Of a stretch of DNA of 64,000 nucleotides, positions 42,615 to 52,639 are shown piece by piece; within the stretch, counting starts at the first letter, position 1, and every line of letters begins with the position of its first letter. Source of the DNA: UBA2450 sp045226015 (GTDB lineage Bacteria > Bacillota_I > Bacilli_A > RFN20 > CAG-826); NCBI GenBank assembly GCA_045226015.1, contig JBGVBY010000008.1, forward strand, positions 1 to 64,000, given 5' to 3'. A program made the position numbers and the translations under genes. A model generated the notes under the pieces. It was not told the origin of the DNA and did no database searches. It saw nothing but the letters and a program-made list of their open reading frames with translations.

Positions 42615-45600
42615 ATGAAAAGTAAAAAGAAATTACTTCTATTATCGCTTTTGTCAGTAACATCGCTTGTTTCAGCAATTTCTATTTTGTTTGTTTATAG
42701 CAACGAAGTGTCAATAATTAGGTCATATTGTGAACCATATGGCATTATGTTTAATTCTTCTAAAAATAAGTTTTTTCTTGGAACTGGTTCCACTGATTAT
42801 AGTGGACAAGCAATCGTTAAAACCAATAATGAAAACGATATTCAATTTCAATATTACTCTATTGCCGGAGGATCTTCATCAGTTTGGCATTTAGTTAAAA
42901 ATGGAGGATATTTCTATAATACTAATCCGATTCATGGGCTTGAGTCTTTATCTATCAGTTCTACTACAGCTGACAAAGAATATCGTATTTCGTGGGGAAA
43001 AGATTTGAATTTTGATTTAGGCAATTGTAATTTTTTATCTTCTACTTCTTCAGTTCTTTGCAATTTTAACAATGACCATCCAACATATTTTAAATTCGAA
43101 AATATTAGTGGTAGCAACATTTCTATTAAAGAAATGTCGTTATCTTTAGATTGTTACAATTATTATCCAGTTGTTTCTTTGAGTGCAAATTATAGTGAAA
43201 GAGGAACTGTCTCTGGAGGAGGTACAAAACAAAATGGTGAAAGCGTTACTATTAATGCTTCACCAAATACTGGTTACAAGTTTGTTGGTTGGTATGATGG
43301 CACATCACTAATTAGTTCTAATTCTTCATATACATTTACTATTGGTGATCAGGATTTGTCCTATATCGCAAAATTTGAATGTGAATCCTATAACTTATTG
43401 GTTGAGTCCGAATCATTAGAAAAAGGTTTTGTTTCAGAATCTAGTGGTAGTTACGATTATATGAGTCAGGTAACTATTGAAGCTGTTGCTAATAATGGAT
43501 ATTCGTTTATTGGTTGGTATGATGGTGAGTCTTTGGTTAACAACAACAACCCATATTCCTTTACCATACCTTACAATAATGTTTCACTGACAGCTAAGTT
43601 TTCATTAAATAGCTATACTTTAACTTTGATTAATGAAAATAGTTCCTTAGGTTCAATTACTGGTAATGGTGAGTTTGATTATGGAAGCAATGTAACAATT
43701 ACCGCAACTCCAATAACCGGAGTAGCTTTTTCTGGCTGGTTTGATGACAATGATAACTTGGTATCGGATTTAGAATCTTATTCCTTTACCATGCCTTATA
43801 GCAATTTAACGTTAACAGCTAAATTTGAGTGGTCTCCTCTTACTATGTTTTTATCTGTTAATGATGGAGACATGGGGTCTGTTTCAGGCTCTGGAACATA
43901 TCATTACGGACAGTCTGTTGTTCTACACGCATTCCCTAATGAGCACTATTCATTTTTTGGATGGTACAACAATGATGAATTATTATCTCAGGAGTCATCT
44001 CTATCTTTTAATATGCCAAATAATTCACTATCTTATGAGGCGAGATTTGTAAGAAATCACAACTTAGTTATATATAGTGATAATGAAGAAATGGGAACAG
44101 TTATATCTTCAAGCGAATGTGGCGAAGGATTGGAAGTTACTATTCATGCAGTACCAAACGAAGGATATTCTTTTGATTATTGGTGTGATGAAAACTATGA
44201 TGAGATTTCGTATGATGAAGACTACTCGTTTACTATGCCTAGTAACGATGTAGAGATAATTGCGGTGTTTTCTCTTTACAAAGAGCTTTTGATTCTAGAT
44301 TCTAATTTTTCAGACGAGGTTGTAACCTTTCATGGACAAGGTAAACATATTCTTAATACTCAAGTCACCATTTCTTCAGAAGCTATCGAAGGACTTGTTT
44401 TTGATGGCTGGTATACGGAAGATTATAAGCTTGTATCAAATGCAAATTTGTATACTTTTACTTTTACAGGCTCTACTAGTTTAATTGCTTATTATCATTA
44501 TTCAGCATTTAACTTTTCATTTAGTAATATTGATGCTTCAGCAAAAACTTGTTCGGTATCAGGATATTCTGGAACATTAGCAGAGAATATATATTTTCCA
44601 AAACTATATAACGGGAATAGAGTTACTGCAATTGGAGGTTTTTCAGGATGCTCATCCCTAGTTTCGGCTGTTATCCCTGATGGCGTAAATACAATTTATG
44701 GTAGTGCGTTTTATAACTGCACTTCCCTTACTTCAATTGTTATTCCTGACAGCGTTAGTAATATTTATTCTTATGCATTTTCAGGATGCTCATCCCTTTT
44801 ATCGATAGATTTACCAAATGGTATTAGTACACTTTATGGTGGTACTTTTAGTAACTGCACTTCTCTTACTTCTGTTGTCATTCCTGATGGTGTAACTTCT
44901 CTTGCTGGTTTTTCTAATTGTACTTCCTTAACTTCGGTTGTTATTCCTGACAGCGTTGTAACAATAGGAAGTAGTGCGTTTTACAATTGTTCTTTGCTCA
45001 CCCAAGTTGTTATTCCTGACAGCGTTACTTCTATAGGTGGCAATGCTTTCTTAGGCTGCAGTTCAATTTATTCCATCATTATCCCTAGCAAGGTTACATA
45101 TATAAATGCTGATGCATTTTCCAAGTGTTTTAGATTAGCAGAGGTTATTAATAAATCTTCTTTAAACATAGTTGCCGGAAGCACTCTTAATGGGCGTGTT
45201 GCTCAATATGCAAAGCAAGTGATAAAAAATGAAAGTGATTCGAAGATTTGTATTGACAACGATTTCATTTTATACATCGATAATGATGATATTTCTCTCG
45301 TTGGATACTTAGGAAACGAAAGTCATATTACAGTTCCTGAAGGTGTTACATCAATTAATAATAATGCGTTTAATGAGTGCAAATCTTTAATATCAATCGA
45401 GATTCCTGTCGGTGTAACTTCAATTGGCAATTATTCTTTTTCTAATTGTCAATCCCTCACTTCAGTCACACTTTCTAATGGTCTAATTTCAATTGGCGAT
45501 TATGCTTTTAATGCTTGTTATAATCTTGATTCTATAACCATCCCTGATAGTGTAGTTACAATAGGAGAATATGCATTTGCTAGTTGTACCGCCCTCACTT

Positions 45601-46049
45601 CAGTCACCATTTCTAATAATTTAACTTCAACTGGCAGATCTGTTTTTTACTATTGTACCTCTCTCGCCTCAGTTACTATTCCTGGGAGCCTATCTATAAT
45701 TGAAACAAATATGTTTCTTGGCTGTTCTTCACTCACTTCAGTTACTATTTCCGAAGGTGTCATTTCAATTATGAATGCAGCATTTGCTAGTTGCACCTCC
45801 CTCACTTCAGTCACCCTTCCTAGCACCCTTGCTTCAATTGATAAAAACGCATTTTCTAGTTGTTCTTCTTTAAGCTCGTGTATCATTCCTATAAGTGTTA
45901 CTACAATGGGTGAGTATGTTTTTAAAAACTGTTCAGGTGGTATGACAATTTATTGTGAAGCTGAATCTCAACCATCAGGATGGAATTCAAATTGGTATAA
46001 AAGATCTACCAGTGAAGCGAATCATGTTGTTTGGGGGTATCACGAGTAA
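42615..46049 (+). CDS. BspA-like leucine-rich-repeat surface protein with InlB-type repeats
   Basis: 1144 residues. A signal sequence (about 1-27) is followed by an N-terminal domain (to about 190) and about six copies of a roughly 70-residue InlB/Flg_new-type repeat; each carries NxGYSFxGWYD, S(Y/L)SFTMP and L(T/S)AKF words (about 190-650). The second half (about 690-1110) contains BspA-type LRR_5 units such as NCTSLTSVVIPDSV. Both families occur in adhesins that bind host or plant-type surfaces. No LPxTG motif or C-terminal membrane helix is visible, so attachment is unclear. It has its own strong promoter. Confidence 0.88.
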   Translation: MKSKKKLLLLSLLSVTSLVSAISILFVYSNEVSIIRSYCEPYGIMFNSSKNKFFLGTGSTDYSGQAIVKTNNENDIQFQYYSIAGGSSSVWHLVKNGGYFYNTNPIHGLESLSISSTTADKEYRISWGKDLNFDLGNCNFLSSTSSVLCNFNNDHPTYFKFENISGSNISIKEMSLSLDCYNYYPVVSLSANYSERGTVSGGGTKQNGESVTINASPNTGYKFVGWYDGTSLISSNSSYTFTIGDQDLSYIAKFECESYNLLVESESLEKGFVSESSGSYDYMSQVTIEAVANNGYSFIGWYDGESLVNNNNPYSFTIPYNNVSLTAKFSLNSYTLTLINENSSLGSITGNGEFDYGSNVTITATPITGVAFSGWFDDNDNLVSDLESYSFTMPYSNLTLTAKFEWSPLTMFLSVNDGDMGSVSGSGTYHYGQSVVLHAFPNEHYSFFGWYNNDELLSQESSLSFNMPNNSLSYEARFVRNHNLVIYSDNEEMGTVISSSECGEGLEVTIHAVPNEGYSFDYWCDENYDEISYDEDYSFTMPSNDVEIIAVFSLYKELLILDSNFSDEVVTFHGQGKHILNTQVTISSEAIEGLVFDGWYTEDYKLVSNANLYTFTFTGSTSLIAYYHYSAFNFSFSNIDASAKTCSVSGYSGTLAENIYFPKLYNGNRVTAIGGFSGCSSLVSAVIPDGVNTIYGSAFYNCTSLTSIVIPDSVSNIYSYAFSGCSSLLSIDLPNGISTLYGGTFSNCTSLTSVVIPDGVTSLAGFSNCTSLTSVVIPDSVVTIGSSAFYNCSLLTQVVIPDSVTSIGGNAFLGCSSIYSIIIPSKVTYINADAFSKCFRLAEVINKSSLNIVAGSTLNGRVAQYAKQVIKNESDSKICIDNDFILYIDNDDISLVGYLGNESHITVPEGVTSINNNAFNECKSLISIEIPVGVTSIGNYSFSNCQSLTSVTLSNGLISIGDYAFNACYNLDSITIPDSVVTIGEYAFASCTALTSVTISNNLTSTGRSVFYYCTSLASVTIPGSLSIIETNMFLGCSSLTSVTISEGVISIMNAAFASCTSLTSVTLPSTLASIDKNAFSSCSSLSSCIIPISVTTMGEYVFKNCSGGMTIYCEAESQPSGWNSNWYKRSTSEANHVVWGYHE

Positions 46050-46128
46050 AAAATAAATATTTCTTAATTTTTTGATGCCGTTTTATTGATAGAATATTAA
46101 TAATAATGTTTTATAGGAGGCTTTCTAT

Positions 46129-46401
46129 ATGTTTAGAAGACATTATATTTTGAATAAGATAGCTACGATATCTTTACTAGTTTTTATGATTTTAGGAATC
46201 ATTACTGGCTTTGTGCTTTGTTTCACTTTATTACCACTCTATAGAGAAGGATGGAAAATTATCGCTTATATGTTCATCCCAGAAGTTAGTGGTGGTTCAA
46301 TTCTTATTTCTCTTCCAGGAATCTTTATTCTCCGCTGGATTAGAAAAGATTATGTTGAAATTGACAACGCTGTTAAACAATTGACCAAAGTCGAAAAATA
46401 A
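46129..46401 (+). CDS. Small two-helix membrane protein
   Basis: 90 residues with hydrophobic segments at about 13-37 and 42-70 and a charged C-terminal tail. TAGGAGGC lies seven bases before the ATG. No family recognised. It sits alone between the adhesin and the next small membrane protein, with no clear terminator on either side. Confidence 0.6.
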   Translation: MFRRHYILNKIATISLLVFMILGIITGFVLCFTLLPLYREGWKIIAYMFIPEVSGGSILISLPGIFILRWIRKDYVEIDNAVKQLTKVEK

Positions 46402-46511
46402 TCCTTGATAGGCCCAATATATAATTTGTTTTTAGCAAGAATATTCTTTTTATTGCTACATGAAAAAATTATTTTATAATAGATTTATCAATAAGAAAGG
46501 AAGTTAAAAAC

Positions 46512-46754
46512 ATGGAAGGTTACAAAAATTGGCTTAATGGACTTGGAAAAGGATTAAAAATTCTTTTATCTCTCTTTGGTCTATTTTTCTGGCTTTACCG
46601 TCTCTTTGAGTACATCGGAGCAGCTAACAAAGAAGGAAAAAAATTGGCGTATGTCATTCTTGGCATCGTCCCAATTGTCAGCTTTGTTATCGTAATTCTC
46701 GATATCGTTGCTGCTGCTAAAGGTAAGCCAGTACCACTTGCTTTTGGTGAATAA
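46512..46754 (+). CDS. Small two-helix membrane protein
   Basis: 80 residues with hydrophobic segments at about 15-36 and 46-68 and a small-residue-rich end. Promoter TTGCTA, 16 bp, TATAAT (about 46455-46482) and ribosome site AAAGGAAG precede the ATG. A strong terminator follows. The sequence pattern (EGKKLAYVILGIVPIVSF) is common in small uncharacterised membrane proteins of gut Firmicutes. Function unknown. Confidence 0.65.
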   Translation: MEGYKNWLNGLGKGLKILLSLFGLFFWLYRLFEYIGAANKEGKKLAYVILGIVPIVSFVIVILDIVAAAKGKPVPLAFGE

Positions 46755-46770
46755 TCAATAAGAAAGCTAA

Positions 46771-46800
46771 CAAAACCATCCGTAAGGGTGGTTTTTTTGT
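46771..46800 (+). terminator. Intrinsic terminator
   Basis: AACCATCC, GTAA, GGGTGGTT with one G-U pair, then a T tract. Confidence 0.8.
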
Positions 46801-46810
46801 TGCCTTTGTC

Positions 46811-47503
46811 ATGAAGATAAATAAAAATATTTATATGTTAAAACATCAATTATTAACTTTTGTTAAAGGAATACTTGCTGGTCTATCTATTGGAGTGGGT
46901 GGATTTCTTTATATCTTAATGGTCCACTATGTTGATGGAGAAGGTGGAAAAGTACTAGGCTCTTTACTTTTTGCGGTTGGCCTATTTACTGTTTGTACTT
47001 TTTATCTTGCTTTATACACCGGAAAAATTGGCTTGGTGTTTGAAAAGAAACAAGATTCTAATTTCTATGTTTCTTTGCCAGTTATGCTTATCGGTAATGC
47101 GATTGGAGCGATTTCTTTAGGGTATATTTGCTATTCAATTTTTAAAAATTCAGACATCATGACCACTGTTAATAGTGTATGTGCTTCTAGAACTTCTCTA
47201 TCTACATTTAATGATTATTTATCGTTGATGATTAGATCGTCATTATGTGGATTATGCGTCTATTTAGCGGTCAAATCCTTTAATAAGGATAGATTAAAAC
47301 CATTTGGAATTATCCTTCTAGTCTTATTTGTATTTGTATTTGTTTACGCAGGTTTTCAACACTGTATCGCTAATATGTTCTATTTTGGGTTTGGTAATCA
47401 CTTCATTGCGGAAACATATATCAACCTAGTGTTATGCATATTGTTTAATTCAATAGGCACGATTCCTGGAGTGATGTTAATTAAAGTGATTGAAAAGAAA
47501 TAA
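46811..47503 (+). CDS. Formate/nitrite transporter (FNT)-like channel
   Basis: 230 residues with about six hydrophobic segments. The N-terminal helix reads KGILAGLSIGVGGFLY and helix 2/3 carries GKVLGSLLFAVGLFTV and LYTGKIG, which match FNT channels by spacing and glycine pattern. FNT proteins conduct formate, nitrite, lactate or hydrosulfide. No Shine-Dalgarno was found for the ATG at 46811; a second ATG at 46835 is possible. The assignment is likely but not certain. Confidence 0.6.
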   Translation: MKINKNIYMLKHQLLTFVKGILAGLSIGVGGFLYILMVHYVDGEGGKVLGSLLFAVGLFTVCTFYLALYTGKIGLVFEKKQDSNFYVSLPVMLIGNAIGAISLGYICYSIFKNSDIMTTVNSVCASRTSLSTFNDYLSLMIRSSLCGLCVYLAVKSFNKDRLKPFGIILLVLFVFVFVYAGFQHCIANMFYFGFGNHFIAETYINLVLCILFNSIGTIPGVMLIKVIEKK

Positions 47504-48505
47504 TTATTTTTTAAAAAAATAAGAAATTAATAAATTAGTAAATATAGGTACGATAACTGCCACAGGGGCAAATGCTTCTATTGGCAGTTTTAAATTGTCC
47601 ACAAAAGCAAATAAGATAACCCAGGCTAGTATGCCTTTAATAATTGCAAAAGCATACTCGTTTAAGATTCTCTTAAATGGAACTTTAGTGGGATATAGTA
47701 TTGAGATAACTCCAAGGTATATAGTTGCGACTCCTAAATAACTAATAGTAGTGACTAAGGCAGAATTCATTCCGTTTTTTATACCGAAATATAGACTTAA
47801 GATAAGGGTCACAATGGAAAAAAGAGCCGCTATAGAGTGAGACAAGATACGTAATTGAATCTTGATCGTGTCTAATACTGGCGAGAAATGTGAACTCGAG
47901 TTTTTCTCTAAATAAATAGTTTCAATTTGAATAGGCACAATCTTATATTGTTTGAGTTGGAAGATGACAATTTCATTCATCTCGTACTCATATCTATCAC
48001 CATGTATTTTTACTAATTCATCAAGATACCTACATGGGAATCCTCTTAATCCGCATTGATCATCATCAATAAATTGTTTAGTTAAAAGTGATCTAGTAGC
48101 CTTAGATAAATCGTTACCAAATCTACTTCTAAAAGGCACTTTTCTGTCGAAGTGGCGTGTACCAAAAACTAATTCATTGGTTTCATTGAGTTTATCGTAT
48201 ACACGGTTAATATCTTGAATGGAATGTTGTCCATCTCCATCTGCAGTTATAACGTATTTAGCATTAGGGAATAGTTCTTTGATTTTGCTAAATCCAAACT
48301 TAAGAGCGGCACCTTTACCTTTGTTAGGATATTGTTCTAAATATTGGACCTTATCTTTAACCTGATTAAAAGCTTTATCAAATTCTTTTAGAGAACCATC
48401 GTTAACCACTAAAACAGGATAGTTATTTTCAATTAACAAATTAATTGTGGTGACAAATGACTCATCTGGTTCATATGATGGGACTAATATAACTGCGTTT
48501 TTCAT
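47504..48505 (-). CDS. Glycosyltransferase family 2 with C-terminal membrane domain
   Basis: 333 residues. The catalytic half (about 1-215) is DPM1-like GT2: VPSYEPDES, VVNDGS, NKGKGAALKFG and the metal motif ITADGDGQHS. The second half holds four hydrophobic segments (about 225-330) like GtrA/DUF-type membrane domains. It may attach a sugar to a lipid carrier such as undecaprenyl phosphate. The minus-strand gene stands alone; its start at 48505 faces gdpP. Confidence 0.85.
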   Translation of the reverse strand: MKNAVILVPSYEPDESFVTTINLLIENNYPVLVVNDGSLKEFDKAFNQVKDKVQYLEQYPNKGKGAALKFGFSKIKELFPNAKYVITADGDGQHSIQDINRVYDKLNETNELVFGTRHFDRKVPFRSRFGNDLSKATRSLLTKQFIDDDQCGLRGFPCRYLDELVKIHGDRYEYEMNEIVIFQLKQYKIVPIQIETIYLEKNSSSHFSPVLDTIKIQLRILSHSIAALFSIVTLILSLYFGIKNGMNSALVTTISYLGVATIYLGVISILYPTKVPFKRILNEYAFAIIKGILAWVILFAFVDNLKLPIEAFAPVAVIVPIFTNLLISYFFKK

Positions 48506-48561
48506 CTATGGAATATTGTACTAAAAAGTACATAATTTGAGATACATTTTTGTATGAAAAG

Positions 48562-48590
48562 AGCAAAACAGGAAAACCTGTTTTTTTCTT
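48562..48590 (+). terminator. Isolated terminator before the gdpP promoter
   Basis: AAACAGG, AAAA, CCTGTTT followed by TTTTC. It lies in the region an upstream ATG of gdpP (48554) would read through, which argues against that start. Confidence 0.7.
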
Positions 48591-48619
48591 TGCCATTTGT
48601 GCGTGCGAGTATGTATAAT
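48590..48619 (+). promoter_or_regulatory. Leaderless promoter of gdpP
   Basis: TTGCCA (48590-48595), 18 bp, TATAAT (48614-48619), nine bases, ATG at 48629. Confidence 0.65.
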
Positions 48620-48628
48620 ATTTTTACT

Positions 48629-50665
48629 ATGAAAAAGAAGATTGATCACGCTAGAACGTTTTTATTTATAACAGCACTTATCGAAATCATTGGTATTGTT
48701 GTTTTTGTCATATTTTATTTTTATAACTTTGCTCACACCAAAGAGATTTGCTTACCAGAATATGTCGTTTCTGGAGCCTCTGCTTTAGTCGCATTTGATA
48801 TTATTATTGTTGTTATAACATCTTTCCGTATCGCTAAATATCGTCATAAGACAGACTTAAAAGCTGCTGAAGTTATTGGTAGTGACGTTCAAGAAGCCTA
48901 TAACTTTGCGATGATTGGCTTGGTGGTCACTGATGAAAACGACATCGTTGTTTGGAACAATGACTTATTTAAAGAAAGACATGTCGATATCATCGACTTA
49001 AATATTTTTGAATGGCAACCAGAGTTACTTAAACTCAAAGAAAAGGGTTCTTCCTCAGAAGTTATTAAGTTAATTATTAACAACCGTAACTTTGAAGTTA
49101 AGTTCTTAAGTGACGCGGGATTATGGATTTTTAAAGATACAACAGATTATGAATCTATTTATTCATATTCCAAATTACAAGCCCCTGTTGTTGGCATTGT
49201 CTCTATTGATAACTACGAAGAAGTTATTAAAGGTGATGATGACTATAACGACACAATTACTAAAGTTAAAGATAAAATCTTCGAATATGCGAAGACATAT
49301 GGACTATTACTTCGTAAATTTAAAGATAGTAGTTATTTAATGCTATGTAACTATGACGCTTATAGCAAAATGAGAGAAGATAACTTCTCTATCGTTGATA
49401 AAGTTCGTTCTGTCTCTTTTGGAGAGAACATTCCTTTGACCCTTTCTATTGGTATTGCTAGAGACTTCCCAGATGTCGTTAAACTTAACGAACTCGCTAG
49501 TAGTGCTTTAGATATTGCGATGAGTAGAGGTGGAGACCAAGTCGTTGTTTCCGTTTACGGAAAAGAAATGGAATTCTATGGTGGTAAAACCGAGGCTCAA
49601 GAGAAGAGAAGTAGAGTTAAAGTTCGTGTTCTTGCTGACTCCTTAATTAATTTAATTAAGAATGCCTCTAATGTTCTTATTATGGGTCACACCAATATGG
49701 ATATGGATGCTCTTGGCAGCTGCTTGGGTGTTAAGGCTATTTGTGAAAGACTTTCTATTCCTGCTCATTTAATCGTTGATTTAAAAGCAACTGAAACTAA
49801 AACTAGAGCCGCTTTAAATAGTAGTTTCGATAGAGAAAAATTAGATGAACTTGTTGTTTCTAGTAAAGATGCATTAGGTATGATTAAGAGTGATACTCTT
49901 GTCGTTGTTTGTGATGTCCATATTCCATCCATGGTCATGGCGCCTGATGTGCTTGACCACACTAATAAGATTGTTGTTATCGACCATCATAGACGTGCTG
50001 AAGAATATATTGAGTCTCCAGTCTTTAACTATATTGATCCATCCGCTAGTAGTGCTTCTGAATTAATTACTGAATTCATTAGATTCTCATCTATCTCTCC
50101 ACGTATTGAACTTAACCCAATGTATGCGACCATTATGCTTTCTGGCATTTTCTTAGATAGCTCCTTCTTTAAGAGCAAGAATACCGGTATTCGTACATTT
50201 GAAGCTTCTACTATTCTAAAAGAATACGGTGCTGATAATAGTGTCGCTGATGACTTACTTAAAGATGATTATGAAGAGTATATTGAAACCACTCAAATCA
50301 TTTCTAATATTAAAACTGCTGACTATGGAGTTGTCTACGCAATAGCAGATCCTAGTAGAGTGTATGACACGGCGGCTATTGCTAAAGCTGCTAACACATG
50401 TTTATCTATGAAAGGCATTCACGCTGCCTTTGTTATTGGTAAAACAAGCTCTAAAGAAATTAAGATTTCCGCTCGTAGTGATGGATTTATTAATGTTTCT
50501 AAATTGTGTGAACGCATGGGTGGAGGAGGACACTTCACCAGTAGTGCTGCTACATTCTTAAAGAGCAATGTTGAAGAAGTTGAAGATATTCTTTTAACTA
50601 CAATTCGTAAATATCTTCCAGAAGCAAAATCTGATCCAAAGAAAGCAATCGCTGAAGGTATGTAA
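48629..50665 (+). CDS. gdpP: Cyclic-di-AMP phosphodiesterase GdpP
   Basis: 678 residues from ATG 48629. Two membrane helices (about 8-60) lead to a degenerate PAS domain, a degenerate GGDEF domain (about 170-310) and a DHH/DHHA1 phosphoesterase. Catalytic motifs are GHTNMDMDALGS, the Asp of VVCDVH, the VVIDHHRRAEE box and GGGGHFTS near the end. It hydrolyses c-di-AMP to pApA at the membrane. It lies four bases before rplI, the conserved order in Firmicutes (gdpP-rplI-dnaB). The in-frame ATG at 48554 was rejected because of the intervening terminator and promoter. Confidence 0.95.
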   Translation: MKKKIDHARTFLFITALIEIIGIVVFVIFYFYNFAHTKEICLPEYVVSGASALVAFDIIIVVITSFRIAKYRHKTDLKAAEVIGSDVQEAYNFAMIGLVVTDENDIVVWNNDLFKERHVDIIDLNIFEWQPELLKLKEKGSSSEVIKLIINNRNFEVKFLSDAGLWIFKDTTDYESIYSYSKLQAPVVGIVSIDNYEEVIKGDDDYNDTITKVKDKIFEYAKTYGLLLRKFKDSSYLMLCNYDAYSKMREDNFSIVDKVRSVSFGENIPLTLSIGIARDFPDVVKLNELASSALDIAMSRGGDQVVVSVYGKEMEFYGGKTEAQEKRSRVKVRVLADSLINLIKNASNVLIMGHTNMDMDALGSCLGVKAICERLSIPAHLIVDLKATETKTRAALNSSFDREKLDELVVSSKDALGMIKSDTLVVVCDVHIPSMVMAPDVLDHTNKIVVIDHHRRAEEYIESPVFNYIDPSASSASELITEFIRFSSISPRIELNPMYATIMLSGIFLDSSFFKSKNTGIRTFEASTILKEYGADNSVADDLLKDDYEEYIETTQIISNIKTADYGVVYAIADPSRVYDTAAIAKAANTCLSMKGIHAAFVIGKTSSKEIKISARSDGFINVSKLCERMGGGGHFTSSAATFLKSNVEEVEDILLTTIRKYLPEAKSDPKKAIAEGM

Positions 50666-50669
50666 TTTT

Positions 50670-51119
50670 ATGGAAGTAATCTTACTCGCAGACGTTAAAA
50701 ACGTTGGAAAAAAGAATCAAACTGTGAATGTATCTGATGGATATGCGAATAACTTTTTGCTGAAGAAACATCTCGCAGTTCCTGTTAGTAAAAAAAGTGT
50801 CGAAATCTTAGAGAATCAGAAGGAAAATGCGCGAATTGCCGAAGAAAATGCGAAAAATGAGGCACTTGCGTTAGCAGAAAAACTTAAATCATTATCATTA
50901 GAATTTACCGCGAAAGTTGGTAAAGATTCTAAATTATTTGGATCCATTTCTTTAAAGCAAGTCGAAGAAGAAATGAAGAAACAACATGGCATCACAATAG
51001 ACAAGAGAAAGTTCATCGATAAAGGGCCACTTGATATGTTAGGCATCTATCGCTTACGTATTGAATTACATAAAGGTGTTATCGGTGAAGTAGTCGTTCA
51101 CGTCTCTAGCAAGGAGTAA
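50670..51119 (+). CDS. rplI: 50S ribosomal protein L9
   Basis: 149 residues, standard length. It starts MEVILLADVKNVGKKNQTVNV-like, given in part, and includes DGYANNFLLKK, which is diagnostic for L9. A long helix (about 45-75) joins the two domains. It binds 23S rRNA near the L1 stalk. The gene sits four bases after gdpP and two before dnaB. Confidence 0.97.
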   Translation: MEVILLADVKNVGKKNQTVNVSDGYANNFLLKKHLAVPVSKKSVEILENQKENARIAEENAKNEALALAEKLKSLSLEFTAKVGKDSKLFGSISLKQVEEEMKKQHGITIDKRKFIDKGPLDMLGIYRLRIELHKGVIGEVVVHVSSKE

Positions 51120-51121
51120 AT

Positions 51122-52633
51122 ATGGCAAGAACAAAATCCATAAATAAAACCCCAACAACAGAATTACCATATAACTTAGACGCAGAAAGAGTAGTTCTTG
51201 GTAGCGCTATGCTTAACAAGGATAACTGTCTTGATGTTTTAAATTCTCTTGAAGAAAAAGATTTCTTCTTAGGAAAGCATCAACTCATTTACCGTGCTAT
51301 TTCTTCTATTGCCACTAGAGGTGTTGATGTTGACGTTTTAACTGTTGCTGAAGAATTAGACAACTTAAAAGAACTTGAAAACATTGGTGGCGCTAAATAT
51401 TTAGCAGAATGTACAAACACCATGGTTGCTAAAAGCACCCTAACTTTCTATATGCGTATTATTCAAGACAACTCTGTCTTAAGAAATATGCTTACAACGA
51501 TTAGAACTATCGATAGCGAATATCGTAATGAAGAAATTGAAAACATTAACGATTTCATCCTTGATAGTGAAAATAGATTTAAAGAGAGTATTGCAAAAAG
51601 ACATATCTCAAACTTTGTTCTAACAAAGGATATCGCTGATAAAGCGAGAGAGAACTTAGAAAAACTTCAAGACGCTGATAATGACAGCGATGTTATTGGA
51701 GTTTCTACAGGTTATGATCGTCTTAATCAAATCACTCAAGGTTTTAAACCTGGTGAATTAATTGTAGTTGCGGCTCGTCCTGCTGTTGGTAAAACTGCTC
51801 TATGTTTAAACTTTGCTCATAAGATTGCTACTCATTCTAAAAAAGCGGTTGCCATCTTTTCTCTAGAAATGTCTAAGGAACAATTATTCAATCGTTTAGT
51901 GGCGATGGATAGCTGTGTTGATGCGAAAAGAATCAACTCTGGTAGATTAACAAGTGCTACCGATAGAGTAAAAGTTTATAATTCTATAAAAACTTTAGAG
52001 AACGCTAAGATTTATATTGATGATACTCCATCAATTAAACTTAACGATATCATTACTAAATCCACAAAGCTTCAAGCTCATGAACCAGATTTAGCGTTAA
52101 TCGTTGTCGACTACTTAGGTTTAGTTCAAATCGCTTCTAAAAATGGTAGATCTCCTGATAGCCGTCAAGAAGAGGTTCGTCAAATTTCTTTAGCACTTAA
52201 AGCTTTAGCGAGAGACTTAAAAGTTCCAGTTATTGCTGTTAGCCAACTTTCTCGTGCGGTTGAAAAACGTGACTCTCAAAGACCTGTTATGTCTGACTTA
52301 CGTGACTCAGGTAACATTGAACAAGATGCGGATATAGTCATTCTCTTATATCGTGAAGACTATTATGCAGATAAAAAGACAACATCTGCCGCTAATAAGA
52401 AAGGCGGACAATTAACCGCTAACGATAAGTTTGAATTAGCGAAAGCTCAAAAAGAGAAAGAACTTGGAGCGGATATTCCAGGTAATGCCTCTTATACTGA
52501 AGTTATCGTTGCTAAAAACCGTGCCGGACAAACTGGTACAGCGCGTTTATTCTTCTATAAAGACTATGTGAGATTTGATTCTCCATCTAAAGAATGGGAA
52601 GATGCGATGAACGCGATTAGTGAAGAAAATTAA
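51122..52633 (+). CDS. dnaB: Replicative DNA helicase DnaB
   Basis: 503 residues, slightly longer than average. N-terminal domain contains LPYNLDAERVVLGSAML. The RecA-like motor has Walker A ARPAVGKTALC, Walker B LIVVDYLGLV, and the C-terminal loop SDLRDSGNIEQDAD. A Lys/Ala-rich insert (about 420-455, TTSAANKKGGQLTANDKFEL) separates the last motifs and explains the extra length. AAGGAG precedes the ATG. It unwinds DNA at the replication fork. Confidence 0.97.
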   Translation: MARTKSINKTPTTELPYNLDAERVVLGSAMLNKDNCLDVLNSLEEKDFFLGKHQLIYRAISSIATRGVDVDVLTVAEELDNLKELENIGGAKYLAECTNTMVAKSTLTFYMRIIQDNSVLRNMLTTIRTIDSEYRNEEIENINDFILDSENRFKESIAKRHISNFVLTKDIADKARENLEKLQDADNDSDVIGVSTGYDRLNQITQGFKPGELIVVAARPAVGKTALCLNFAHKIATHSKKAVAIFSLEMSKEQLFNRLVAMDSCVDAKRINSGRLTSATDRVKVYNSIKTLENAKIYIDDTPSIKLNDIITKSTKLQAHEPDLALIVVDYLGLVQIASKNGRSPDSRQEEVRQISLALKALARDLKVPVIAVSQLSRAVEKRDSQRPVMSDLRDSGNIEQDADIVILLYREDYYADKKTTSAANKKGGQLTANDKFELAKAQKEKELGADIPGNASYTEVIVAKNRAGQTGTARLFFYKDYVRFDSPSKEWEDAMNAISEEN

Positions 52634-52639
52634 TCAACA

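Noticed and set aside
48554..48628. Longer gdpP product starting at 48554
   Set aside because: An intrinsic terminator (48566-48585) and a good promoter (48590-48619) lie within that extension, and the extra residues do not belong to GdpP.
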